NCBI GenBank assembly: GCA_022446985.1
Contig: JAKVBD010000009.1
Location: forward strand, 1-64,000
Direction: 5' to 3'
Length of the DNA stretch: 64,000 nucleotides
From: Lentisphaerales bacterium
GTDB lineage: Bacteria; Verrucomicrobiota; Lentisphaeria; Lentisphaerales; Lentisphaeraceae
Position numbers and translations under genes: made by a program. This document shows positions 9,985 through 17,949 of the stretch, piece after piece. The first letter of the stretch is position 1. Every line of letters starts with the position of its first letter. The notes under the pieces are model-generated. The model searched no databases. It worked only from the letters and a program-made list of their open reading frames with translations, and had not been told where the DNA came from.

Positions 9985-12129
9985 ATGAAGCAGGGAAAAA
10001 TACTTGTAGGACTTCTAATTTTATTTTTATCGTTTTCATTGTTTGGGAAATTTAAACCAATCGTTCTTGAGAAGTCAGATAAAGAAATCGCCAAGTATGT
10101 GACCCGCATGATGGAAGTTTATCATTATTCAAAACTCAAGATGAACAATGATCTATCTGAGAAGATGTTTTCGGAATACTTCCGAAGCCTTGACTACAAT
10201 AGAAGAATTTTTCTTAAAGAAGATATAGAAGAGTTTCAGTCTTATGAAATGCTTTTGGACGAAATGTTCAAAAGAGGTGATTTAACATTCCCAATTAAGC
10301 TTTACACGCGCTACATACAGCGTCTACAAGAAAGAGTAAATTTTGTTGAAGAGCGAATCAATCAGCCATTCGATTTTGGAACAGAAGAAAACTTTACCTT
10401 GGATCGTTCAGAATCAGACTGGGCTTCATCGACAGAAGAGTTAAATGAAATTTGGCGAAAATTCCTTAAAAATGAAGTTTTACGTATGCAAATTGCCGAA
10501 ATTGCCGAAAAGAGAAAGGCTGCAGAGAAAGCTCAAGAAGAATCCGTGAAAGAAGAAGTTGCTGCTCAAGAGTCAGAAGAGAAGACAGTTGTAAAAGAAG
10601 AAGTCACTCCTCAGCAGATGATAGTTAAGCGTTACAAAAACTTTTTGAAGTATCAAGAAGAGAATGACCGCGAAAATCTCTTGGAAATGGCCCTAAATGT
10701 CATGACTAAATGTTTTGATCCACACTCAAGCTACTTTGGAGCAAAAGCCCAGGAAGAATTTGAAATCAGTATGAAGCTTTCACTTACTGGGATAGGTGCG
10801 ACACTTATGAGTGATGATGGCTATACCAAGGTAACTTCGCTGGTTCCAGGTGGTCCTGCTGCGACAGGTAAGGAGATTAAAGTCGGCGATAGAATAGTGG
10901 CTGTCGGCCAGGGGGAAGATCCAAAGGTGGATACGATAGATATGCGTTTATCAAAAGTTGTTTCGATGATACGAGGTAAAAAGGGTACGGTAGTTACTTT
11001 GCATGTTGTTAGAGGCGGAGTGAATGGTTCTAGTCATGTTATTAAAATCACTCGAGATGAAATTAAACTTAAAGAGTCTGAAGCCAAAGGTGAAATCAAA
11101 GAAGTTAAGCTGGACGATGAGAAAATTCAAAAGGTTGGAGTTATTCACCTACCATCATTTTACGCAGACTGGGACGCTATGCGCGAAGGCCGTGAAGGAA
11201 AAAGCTCTACCGCCGATATTAAGAAAATTTTAAAATCTCAACTGGAAGAGGGTATTGATTCTCTGATTATTGATTTGAGAAATAATGGTGGTGGTAGTTT
11301 GCCTGAAGCTATTGCTCTTACCGGCCTGTTTATAAATAAAGGCCCAGTAGTACAGATTCGTGAAGCATCTGGTAGAATATTTGTCAGAAATGATGAAGAT
11401 GAAGGTACTATTTACGATGGTCCACTTGTTGTATTGGTAAATGAAGGAAGTGCTTCTGCCTCTGAGATTTTTGCCGCTGCAATTCAGGATTATAAACGAG
11501 GTGTTGTTGTTGGAACTTACAGAACACATGGCAAAGGAACAGTTCAGCAAGTGCAATCGCTTGAGCGTTTAAGAGCTTTTGCAGACAGAAAAGATTTGAA
11601 ACCAGGCCAAGTGAAATACACCATGGCGAAGTTTTATAGAATTAACGGTGGCTCGACACAAAAGAAAGGAGTAGTTCCCGATGTGGTTCTACCAAGCTAT
11701 GCAGAGTATGATGACCATGGCGAAGCTACTTTGCGTAATGTCCTCAAATGGGATGAAATTCGCAATCTAAATGTTGATCAAGATTCGGTAGTTAAAGGTA
11801 TAGTACCTGACTTAATTAAGTTATCAGAAGATAGATTAAGAGAATCAACTGATTTCAAAGATCTTATGGCGGATATTGATTACTTTAAAGCAAGATTAGA
11901 CCGTAAAGAAGTTACTTTAAATAAAGATGAGCGTTTAAAGCAATTTGATATAGATGATAAAAAACGTAAAGAAAGAGAACTTCTTTTTGAACGTTTATTT
12001 GACCGGGTTAATGATGACGATGAAAATCAGTCTCATGAGAATAAAATCAAGGATGATGTTTACCTCAAAGAGGCATTGAAAATAGTAGCGGATTTAACTG
12101 ATTTACAGAAAGTTAGAGCTGCTAAATAA
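9985..12129 (+). CDS. prc: Tail-specific C-terminal processing protease (S41A)
   Basis: Prc/Tsp trims C-termini of periplasmic proteins and in several bacteria controls peptidoglycan hydrolase levels. An N-terminal hydrophobic signal/anchor (residues about 5-20) is followed by the long helical N-terminal domain. A PDZ domain follows (around SLTGIGATLMSDDGYTKVTSLVPGGPA). The S41 catalytic core includes LIIDLRNNGGGSLPEA, GSASASEIF near residue 489 (nucleophile Ser) and HGKGTVQ near residue 517 (general-base Lys), and a DUF3340-like C-terminal region ends the protein. The 714-residue length is close to the E. coli enzyme. A charged Glu/Lys-rich insert (about residues 172-207) precedes the PDZ domain. 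A strong hairpin terminator follows, so the gene is probably monocistronic. Confidence 0.93.
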   Translation: MKQGKILVGLLILFLSFSLFGKFKPIVLEKSDKEIAKYVTRMMEVYHYSKLKMNNDLSEKMFSEYFRSLDYNRRIFLKEDIEEFQSYEMLLDEMFKRGDLTFPIKLYTRYIQRLQERVNFVEERINQPFDFGTEENFTLDRSESDWASSTEELNEIWRKFLKNEVLRMQIAEIAEKRKAAEKAQEESVKEEVAAQESEEKTVVKEEVTPQQMIVKRYKNFLKYQEENDRENLLEMALNVMTKCFDPHSSYFGAKAQEEFEISMKLSLTGIGATLMSDDGYTKVTSLVPGGPAATGKEIKVGDRIVAVGQGEDPKVDTIDMRLSKVVSMIRGKKGTVVTLHVVRGGVNGSSHVIKITRDEIKLKESEAKGEIKEVKLDDEKIQKVGVIHLPSFYADWDAMREGREGKSSTADIKKILKSQLEEGIDSLIIDLRNNGGGSLPEAIALTGLFINKGPVVQIREASGRIFVRNDEDEGTIYDGPLVVLVNEGSASASEIFAAAIQDYKRGVVVGTYRTHGKGTVQQVQSLERLRAFADRKDLKPGQVKYTMAKFYRINGGSTQKKGVVPDVVLPSYAEYDDHGEATLRNVLKWDEIRNLNVDQDSVVKGIVPDLIKLSEDRLRESTDFKDLMADIDYFKARLDRKEVTLNKDERLKQFDIDDKKRKERELLFERLFDRVNDDDENQSHENKIKDDVYLKEALKIVADLTDLQKVRAAK

Positions 12130-12147
12130 AGTAGACTTTATAAAGGA

Positions 12148-12182
12148 AAAGGCCCTGAGATTCTCAGGGCCTTTAATTTTTA
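12148..12182 (+). terminator. Rho-independent terminator of prc
   Basis: A perfect 12-bp stem (AAAGGCCCTGAG pairing with CTCAGGGCCTTT, 12148-12174) with a 3-nt loop is followed by a T-rich tail (AATTTTTA). It starts 18 bp after the prc stop codon. Confidence 0.9.
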
Positions 12183-12292
12183 TAGACCTTAGAAATAATC
12201 TAAGATACTATACCTACATCTTTAATTTTATGAAAAACGTAAGATCTTATCAAGACTTTTAAAAAAAATGAGTAGATTTCTAAAGGGATATT

Positions 12293-12640
12293 ATGGAAGA
12301 TAATCCAACTGTTTTTGGTCAAATTTTGAGGGGGGAAATTCCTGCAGATGTAATTTATGAAGATGATTTATGTTTGGCATTTAAAGACATTTCGCCTAAG
12401 GCCCCTACCCATATTTTACTTATACCCAAAAAGTTGATTCCGAAGTTGTCGGATGCCAAAGAACAGGATCAGGAACTCTTAGGGCATATGATGGTTGCTG
12501 TTGGCAAAATTACCAAAATGTTGGGAATCGAAGATACCTTTCGGCTGGTAATTAATAATGGTGCAAAAGCTCAGCAAACTGTATTTCATTTGCACATGCA
12601 CATATTAAGTGGTAGAGCTTTTAATTGGCCTCCTGGATGA
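12293..12640 (+). CDS. HIT family (HinT-like) nucleotide-binding protein
   Basis: This 115-residue protein is a complete histidine-triad protein of the HinT branch. It has FGQILRGEIPADVIYEDD at the N-terminus, PKAPTHILLIPK in the middle, and the triad HLHMH (His99, 101, 103) followed by ILSGR and a WPPG C-terminus, the hallmark ending of HinT. Such proteins hydrolyse purine nucleoside phosphoramidates and aminoacyl-adenylates in the cytoplasm. AAAGGGA lies about 5 bp before the ATG, a good ribosome-binding site. The gene lies between the prc terminator and the membrane TPR gene, with 71 bp to the latter. Confidence 0.9.
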   Translation: MEDNPTVFGQILRGEIPADVIYEDDLCLAFKDISPKAPTHILLIPKKLIPKLSDAKEQDQELLGHMMVAVGKITKMLGIEDTFRLVINNGAKAQQTVFHLHMHILSGRAFNWPPG

Positions 12641-12711
12641 TGCTAGTATAATTTGTGAATTTGTCTTTTTGAGCTAGTTTGTTACTTATTGTTAATAAGG
12701 GAGCTTAATAG

Positions 12712-14769
12712 ATGTCTGATCCTCAAAATATGCCGGTTACAGGGAAGTTGAAAAGACTTGGAGGTGAAGATCTAATTGAAGCGAGTCAAATCAGTGAAAA
12801 GGAGCTTTCGGAAGAGCTCAATGAAAATACCGAAACAGGCGCTGATTTTGCTGATGAGTTTTCAGTTTTACAAGATCAGTCGGTTTTCCCCTCGAATCCA
12901 ACTTTTCCAAGTTCTACAGGCAGTGATCTTCGGTTACGGGATAAGACAAATTATAATTTAGATACACAAGAACAACTGGATAAATCTCAAGATGAGTCTA
13001 GGTGCGAAGCTGGCTTTCTATCAAAAATATTTGGAAACGTTGCTGCGTTTACACCTAAGACTAGAATGATTTTTTTTGGTTTAATTTTAGGACTAATAGT
13101 CTTTGGGGCTCTTGCGAGTTTTAAGACTATTTTTATAAACATATTACTGGCCGTTGCCAGTTTTCAGATTGTTCGTGTTTTTTCCATGCAAGAGAAAACG
13201 CTAAATCATTTTGGCCTGTTTCCCGCTAGAGTATTGGTGACTCTGTTATTTTCTTCAATTGCTATTTTCCTGCCATTGTCATATAAATGGTGGCAAGAAG
13301 AGGGGTGCCTTTATCTTGAAGAAATCCAAAATGTTGAAAAGCTTGCCAATGAAGGCCAGCAAAAAATTAAGGATGCAGTAGAGACAGCCGGTAAGCAAGT
13401 TGGCGGCCATATTAGTGGAGAAGACGTTGAGACTCATGAGTTTCAATATTCTGCAAAAATCGCTCAGACTTTTAATGAAAAAACTTACTTGAGTGGGAGT
13501 GGTTTACTGGGAATGTACTTTCAGTATGTATTTTTCTTATCTGCATTGCTCTTCGCCCCATTTATCAAAGAAAGAGACCTGACTCAAACTCTTCCTCTAA
13601 AGGAAAATGAAGAAGGTCTTAGTTGGAAGTTTGCCAGTTATTTTATGCTTAGGCTAACAAAGGCAGTTGTCATTGCAGTTATTTTGGCTGTTGGCTTAAA
13701 GTTTGCTGGCTATAAAAATGTTTTCTTTGTTGCTGGCTCTGCATTTGTACTAACTGTATTGACCCGATTTGGTTTAGTTTTTGGACTTGCTTTATGTGTA
13801 CCAGTCGTTGTTACACAATTTACTTCGACTGATACTGGTTTACGTTCTTTGGTGATTCTCGCAGTGACGGGGATTGTATCAGTAATTTTTGAGAAAAAGC
13901 TCCATTGGTTAATGATTATTTTACCTATGAGAAAGGATGGTATTATTCCGCCATCTATGTTGAAGGAACCAAGTTCATTAGGAGCAATATCAGAAGAGTC
14001 TTCAGGTGGAGGTATGTTCCGGATTCTGGGCAATTTCATAAGTTTAGCGATATCTTTAGTAATTTACGGCTCGGTCGCCTTCTTTGGTTATACGGTCTAC
14101 AATGTCTACACAAACCATTCAGAAGGTAGAGAGAGTATAAATGCTGCCTTGAAGTCTTTACCGGCACAAAAGGATGAAGCTTTTAAGTCAATGGAGGATT
14201 ACCGTCAGCGGTATCCTAATGACCGCGAGGCAATACTTTCTATTGCGAAGGCTTATTTTAAAGTCGGAGAGATAACTAAAGCAATTGAGACTGCAAATGC
14301 ATTTAGAGACTTTCAGGAAGTAGAAATAGATAAAGATCAGGACCTATTATTGAGGGTCGAGACTGAGATAAATAAATTTTTGACAAGGCCAACCAGAAAT
14401 ATCAAAGACTATGAGGCTCATAAATGGATGATATTAAAATATAAAGAACTCTTTCCTACATATCTTGCGAGTAAAGATTATTTAGCTCTTGGTAAGGCTT
14501 TGCTGAAGACAAATAATAAAGAAATAGAAGCCTACAAAGCATTGGCACTATATTTTACTTTGAATAAGGATTTTGAAAAATCGCGTGATTGGTGTATGAA
14601 AGGTCTCGAATTGGATAAGGATAATGTTCGCTTACTTTGTCAAATAGTAAAAACTTATATTGGCGAAGGAGATAAGCAGCAGGCTTTAATGGCTTTGATG
14701 AATGTTACCAAAGCGACAACTGAAGATGAAGAGGCAGATCAACTGCGAAAAGAATTGATGAGATTATGA
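12712..14769 (+). CDS. Polytopic membrane protein with C-terminal TPR-like domain, unknown function
   Basis: This 685-residue protein has three regions. The N-terminus (about 1-110) is acidic, Ser/Thr-rich and probably disordered. Residues about 115-480 contain roughly nine hydrophobic spans, interrupted by a soluble loop (about 190-260, rich in Glu/Lys/Gln). After the last span comes a helical TPR-like region (about 480-685) with KAYFKVGEITKAIETA and ALALYFTLNKDFEKSRDW units. I recognise no family and no catalytic motif. The membrane-plus-TPR design suggests an assembly or docking role. GGGAG sits 8 bp before the ATG. Its TGA overlaps the ATG of the downstream 50-codon ORF (ATGA), suggesting translational coupling. 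Confidence 0.65.
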   Translation: MSDPQNMPVTGKLKRLGGEDLIEASQISEKELSEELNENTETGADFADEFSVLQDQSVFPSNPTFPSSTGSDLRLRDKTNYNLDTQEQLDKSQDESRCEAGFLSKIFGNVAAFTPKTRMIFFGLILGLIVFGALASFKTIFINILLAVASFQIVRVFSMQEKTLNHFGLFPARVLVTLLFSSIAIFLPLSYKWWQEEGCLYLEEIQNVEKLANEGQQKIKDAVETAGKQVGGHISGEDVETHEFQYSAKIAQTFNEKTYLSGSGLLGMYFQYVFFLSALLFAPFIKERDLTQTLPLKENEEGLSWKFASYFMLRLTKAVVIAVILAVGLKFAGYKNVFFVAGSAFVLTVLTRFGLVFGLALCVPVVVTQFTSTDTGLRSLVILAVTGIVSVIFEKKLHWLMIILPMRKDGIIPPSMLKEPSSLGAISEESSGGGMFRILGNFISLAISLVIYGSVAFFGYTVYNVYTNHSEGRESINAALKSLPAQKDEAFKSMEDYRQRYPNDREAILSIAKAYFKVGEITKAIETANAFRDFQEVEIDKDQDLLLRVETEINKFLTRPTRNIKDYEAHKWMILKYKELFPTYLASKDYLALGKALLKTNNKEIEAYKALALYFTLNKDFEKSRDWCMKGLELDKDNVRLLCQIVKTYIGEGDKQQALMALMNVTKATTEDEEADQLRKELMRL

Positions 14770-14918
14770 ATGACAAAGAAGAAGATCTGCAGGATTGGAT
14801 CAATCAAGTTTATTATGGAAATTGCTGTAGCCATCCAGATGAAGAGGACGAAAAAATTTGTTTAGATCGTTCTTCTGAAGAGAAAAAGGAAAATGAGAAA
14901 AAGTCTAACTCAAAGTGA
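14766..14918 (+). CDS. Small acidic Cys-containing protein, translationally coupled to upstream gene
   Basis: A 50-codon frame starts at the ATG that overlaps the stop of the membrane TPR gene (ATGA at 14766-14769). It encodes a very charged peptide with an early DLQDWINQVYYGNCCSH segment, a third Cys and a Lys/Glu-rich tail. The stop-start overlap is the usual signature of coupling, and composition matches its neighbours. The three Cys residues and one His could bind metal, but that is a guess. The last 9 bp overlap the end of the convergent HAD gene. It is too short for a family assignment; support is positional, so confidence is moderate. Confidence 0.5.
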   Translation: MNDKEEDLQDWINQVYYGNCCSHPDEEDEKICLDRSSEEKKENEKKSNSK

Positions 14919-15635
14919 GTTTAGCTTTTTGAGAACGTCAGGAAGCTGGGTTATAACCGCTATTGAGAAGTCTGCCAGTTCGTTCTTTGCTTGCTTAGGG
15001 TTGATCCAAACAGACTTTATACCAGAGTTATTGGCACCGATTATATCTGCACTTACGCTGTCACCGACATGAATAGCTTCATGAGCATCGACTGAAGCTA
15101 AATTCAGGGCTTTGTTGAAAATTGATTTTTGAGGCTTTTCTTCAGGTTCTAGTCCACCAATTATAAAGTGATCAACATGTTTACTTAGTTGAATTCTTTC
15201 CACTTTTGGTTGTTGTGAGTAGACTGGACCATTTGTGATAACTATAAGAGTGAACTTTTCTCTTAAGTCTTTGAGCATTTTTTTACAGCCACTGAAAAAA
15301 TCAAATTTTTGAAGCCTGTGAGCATCATATTCTTTGCGAATATCATGAGCGTGTTGATCTGATATTTCTGAGATAGCACCGCATTGCTTGAAGAATATAT
15401 GAATAAGTTCAGTTCTGAAGGCTTCCTCATCTAAAACAGGGAATAACTGCGCCTCTAATTCAGACGAAAGGTTTTTGTATATTCCCTGTAGGTATTTTTC
15501 TGAAAACTCATGTGCTGCATCTGTTGATGGGAAGTGGTCTTTGACATATTGAGTAAGGTGATCTTTGGCAAGAAGGTTTGCCTTAGTTGTATCACAGAGT
15601 GTTTCATCCATATCCAGGAAAATAGCTTTGATCAT
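14910..15635 (-). CDS. HAD-superfamily phosphatase (YjjG/NANP-like)
   Basis: This 241-residue HAD hydrolase carries motif I FLDMDETLCD (nucleophile Asp8, acid/base Asp10), motif II LIVITNG, a motif III Lys in the PKVERIQLSKH region, and motif IV HVGDSVSADIIGANNSGIKSVW. A helical C1 cap lies between motifs I and II. This layout matches the YjjG nucleotidase / N-acylneuraminate-9-phosphatase-like branch. The true substrate, a nucleoside or sugar monophosphate, cannot be read from sequence. Its ATG lies one base after the end of the degraded DUF2203-like frame, so it is the distal gene of the beta-propeller/DUF2203 operon. Confidence 0.87.
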   Translation of the reverse strand: MIKAIFLDMDETLCDTTKANLLAKDHLTQYVKDHFPSTDAAHEFSEKYLQGIYKNLSSELEAQLFPVLDEEAFRTELIHIFFKQCGAISEISDQHAHDIRKEYDAHRLQKFDFFSGCKKMLKDLREKFTLIVITNGPVYSQQPKVERIQLSKHVDHFIIGGLEPEEKPQKSIFNKALNLASVDAHEAIHVGDSVSADIIGANNSGIKSVWINPKQAKNELADFSIAVITQLPDVLKKLNSL

Positions 15636-15636
15636 T

Positions 15637-15996
15637 TTAGGTCTCTAACAAGTGTTCAGGTATTTTCTTTGGGCCAGAGTAGCCTTTTTATATTCCTTGG
15701 TAGTATAAGAGCTTAGCTTTATTACTTCGCCAGCATAGATACACCTTTTGATCGTTTATTATGGCGGGAAAATCAATGAGGCCGGTTTAATGATTCCAGT
15801 CTTTATAGTCGCAACCAATGGCGTTGAGCTAAGAGAAAAGGCTATCCAGTTCTTGTGATTTAGACTTAGTTTCTGAGGAATCACCAGCTTCAGCTACAAA
15901 AGTTCTTAATTCTTGACCAGTTTTTAGTATATCTGCAACAATCTTACGTACTAAAGGCAGAGTGCGTGAAGCCTCTGCCGGAGAGAAGTATTTCAT
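15637..15996 (-). pseudogene. DUF2203-like gene interrupted by three in-frame stop codons
   Basis: Read from the ATG at 15996, one frame runs 119 codons to a final TAA at 15637-15639. It is broken only by TAG at 15829-15831 (codon 56), TAA at 15787-15789 (codon 70) and TAA at 15688-15690 (codon 103). The segments on both sides fit the DUF2203 family as I remember it: YFSPAEASRTLPLVRKIV at the start, GCDYKDWNH, then TGLIDFPAIIN and VYLCWRS, then KGYSGPKKIPEHLL at the end. Length and spacing match the family with no indel. Each stop is one base from a Glu codon. It starts 6 bp after the beta-propeller gene and ends one base before the HAD gene, the packing of an operon member. Alternatives are a functional 55-residue truncated protein or sequencing error. 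Confidence 0.75.
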
Positions 15997-16002
15997 TTGT
16001 GA

Positions 16003-17817
16003 TTACTTTGAGACGGTTATTTTGTCTTCAGCATTAAGAGTGCACTTGATTACATCGTTGCCAAAGGCTGCTTTAACGACTTTATTGTGGCCATTTTTAG
16101 CACAGTAAGCTATGGATTGATCATCTTCGCTTAACTCGATAGAGGTGATTGCACCAGATTCTGTATACCATGAGTAGGTATCATCTACAGACCAGTCGTC
16201 TTTACCATTGACAGTAACTACTGAGTAACAAACAAGTTGTTTGCCAGAACTATAGTAGAAACGGTCAGAAGCATTTGAAAAAGCTAGTGCACCAACATTG
16301 TTGGTTTTAATCGATTTTAACAGGCTTCCACCAACAGTGTAAAGTTGAACAAGTGTGTTGTCATTTTCAAATTTAGGGTCAAGAGAATTGTCTGTAAAAG
16401 AGACTGCAACATACTTGCCGTTTGGTGAAAGATTTAGCTTAACTGTAGAGGATGTAGGAATTGTTCTAGTAAGCCTAATTTTTGGTAATGCTTTGGCATT
16501 TTTTAGTGAACCTTCACCTGCAGATAAATCATATGCAAAAATATTTGTTCTATTAACAAGGGCTATGGTATGATTGGCAGAGATATCCGCAGCGAGTCCT
16601 TTGTTGCTTCCAAGAGGAAAGATAGGTGAACTAACAGTCATATTAGCACGCCTTCTTATTCTAGCGATGTGATTTATGCCATAAGAGCCATCTGAGCTGG
16701 TAGCCAATGCTGTAGAGATAATATTTTTGTTGACGAGGTTTTTAGAAGAACGACCACGAAGACCTTCTACGATGTCTGCAGAGTATGAGTCAAATCTGTT
16801 TGAGTTTGTGTAGTCTCTGTAAAAAGTAACTTTATTACCTGCTAGAACTGCACGGTTCAGTACAGTGACAGTGTTTTGAAGGTTCTCTTTTAGATTAGCT
16901 TTTGCATCATACTGGTAAAGACCAATCATAAATTCACCGTCATTGGCAACAGTGATTTGTTCTTTAGTATTCTTATTGATATTTTTATTTTGGTAAAGAA
17001 CTCTAAGCTTGTTTGTTTTAAGGTCCCAGATAGCTTGATTCATGTAGAGCTTGGAAAAATCGTTGTTAGCAGTAAGCCCAAAAGTTTTAAGGTTTGTGTT
17101 ACTGGTAATTGTAGCACCAGTTTTAAGATCAAAGACCTTCTGATCGAGGCCATTTCGGCCAGTGACTGCGACTTTAGAACCATCTTTAGACAATACCGAA
17201 TCATTTGTAATAACGCGTGGCCAGGAAAGTATACGGCCATATTTATAGGATGGCTTTGGAGAAAGGGTAAGTTCAATAGCCTGCATATTAAAAAAGAAAG
17301 TCTTCCAATCTTTAGAAGCATCAAAAGATGCTAAGGATCTATTTGAGTTTTTGGGATCGATCGGAATTGTTAAAACAACGCGACCAACATTAGCTTCTCT
17401 AAGGTTGTATATGACCACCTTTTCAGAATTGCTTGTAGCAATCATCGTGTTATCTGGACTGAACTTTAGACGAGTTTGAACTGATTTCTTCTTCTTAATT
17501 CCTTGGAAGAAAGCAGGTGTTTTGTCAATGTTTTCAAGATCGAAAATATAAATGCCAAAATCTTTGGTCTGAGCTGCGAGGAACTTTCCGTCTGCAGAAA
17601 AACTTGCTGCGACAGTTGCAGGAGCATAGGAATTAAGCAGTTTTACTTCTTCATTTTTGCGATTGAGGAGTAAAAGGTCATCGCCGGCAATTACAAGGTA
17701 ATTACCATTGGGGCCATAGACCGCGTAATCTGCTCTGTTGCCATGAAGGCCTTGAGAATAAGTAGTGTTCAAAGTAAGTAGTAGTATGCTAAAGAGCAAC
17801 AGTGCTGAGCGAATCAT
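16003..17817 (-). CDS. Secreted beta-propeller (WD40-like) protein, unknown function
   Basis: This 604-residue protein has a signal peptide (MIRSALLLFSILLLTLNTTYSQ). It is followed by recurring blade-like units such as LVIAGDDLLLLNR, AASFSADGKFLAAQ, LKFSPDNTMIATSNSEKVVIYNL, LSPNGKYVAVSFTDNSL and IELSEDDQSIAYCAKNG. The S.DG.(Y/F/L)(I/L)A pattern, repeated along the whole length, indicates a beta-propeller of WD40/PD40 type. No enzymatic residues are recognisable, so it is probably a periplasmic or surface binding scaffold. It is the first gene of a tight operon (6 bp to the broken DUF2203 frame, then the HAD gene). The 132-bp upstream gap toward the AGCS symporter gene presumably holds its promoter. 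Confidence 0.65.
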   Translation of the reverse strand: MIRSALLLFSILLLTLNTTYSQGLHGNRADYAVYGPNGNYLVIAGDDLLLLNRKNEEVKLLNSYAPATVAASFSADGKFLAAQTKDFGIYIFDLENIDKTPAFFQGIKKKKSVQTRLKFSPDNTMIATSNSEKVVIYNLREANVGRVVLTIPIDPKNSNRSLASFDASKDWKTFFFNMQAIELTLSPKPSYKYGRILSWPRVITNDSVLSKDGSKVAVTGRNGLDQKVFDLKTGATITSNTNLKTFGLTANNDFSKLYMNQAIWDLKTNKLRVLYQNKNINKNTKEQITVANDGEFMIGLYQYDAKANLKENLQNTVTVLNRAVLAGNKVTFYRDYTNSNRFDSYSADIVEGLRGRSSKNLVNKNIISTALATSSDGSYGINHIARIRRRANMTVSSPIFPLGSNKGLAADISANHTIALVNRTNIFAYDLSAGEGSLKNAKALPKIRLTRTIPTSSTVKLNLSPNGKYVAVSFTDNSLDPKFENDNTLVQLYTVGGSLLKSIKTNNVGALAFSNASDRFYYSSGKQLVCYSVVTVNGKDDWSVDDTYSWYTESGAITSIELSEDDQSIAYCAKNGHNKVVKAAFGNDVIKCTLNAEDKITVSK

Positions 17818-17949
17818 ATTTATTCTCCTGATGTCTGCTTTGAAAGAACCAAATTTTAATATTAATCTTGCAACAATATTTACAAGTTAGGCAATTTATA
17901 AACGAATTGATTGTCGTGGTATTAAGTCTGAATAAAAGCTGTGAAGTTG

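Noticed and set aside
15637-15996. Stop-codon reassignment (TAA/TAG as Glu)
   Set aside because: TAA and TAG end many intact genes in this window at the expected lengths (for example prc, recA, clpP, guaB), so the code is standard.
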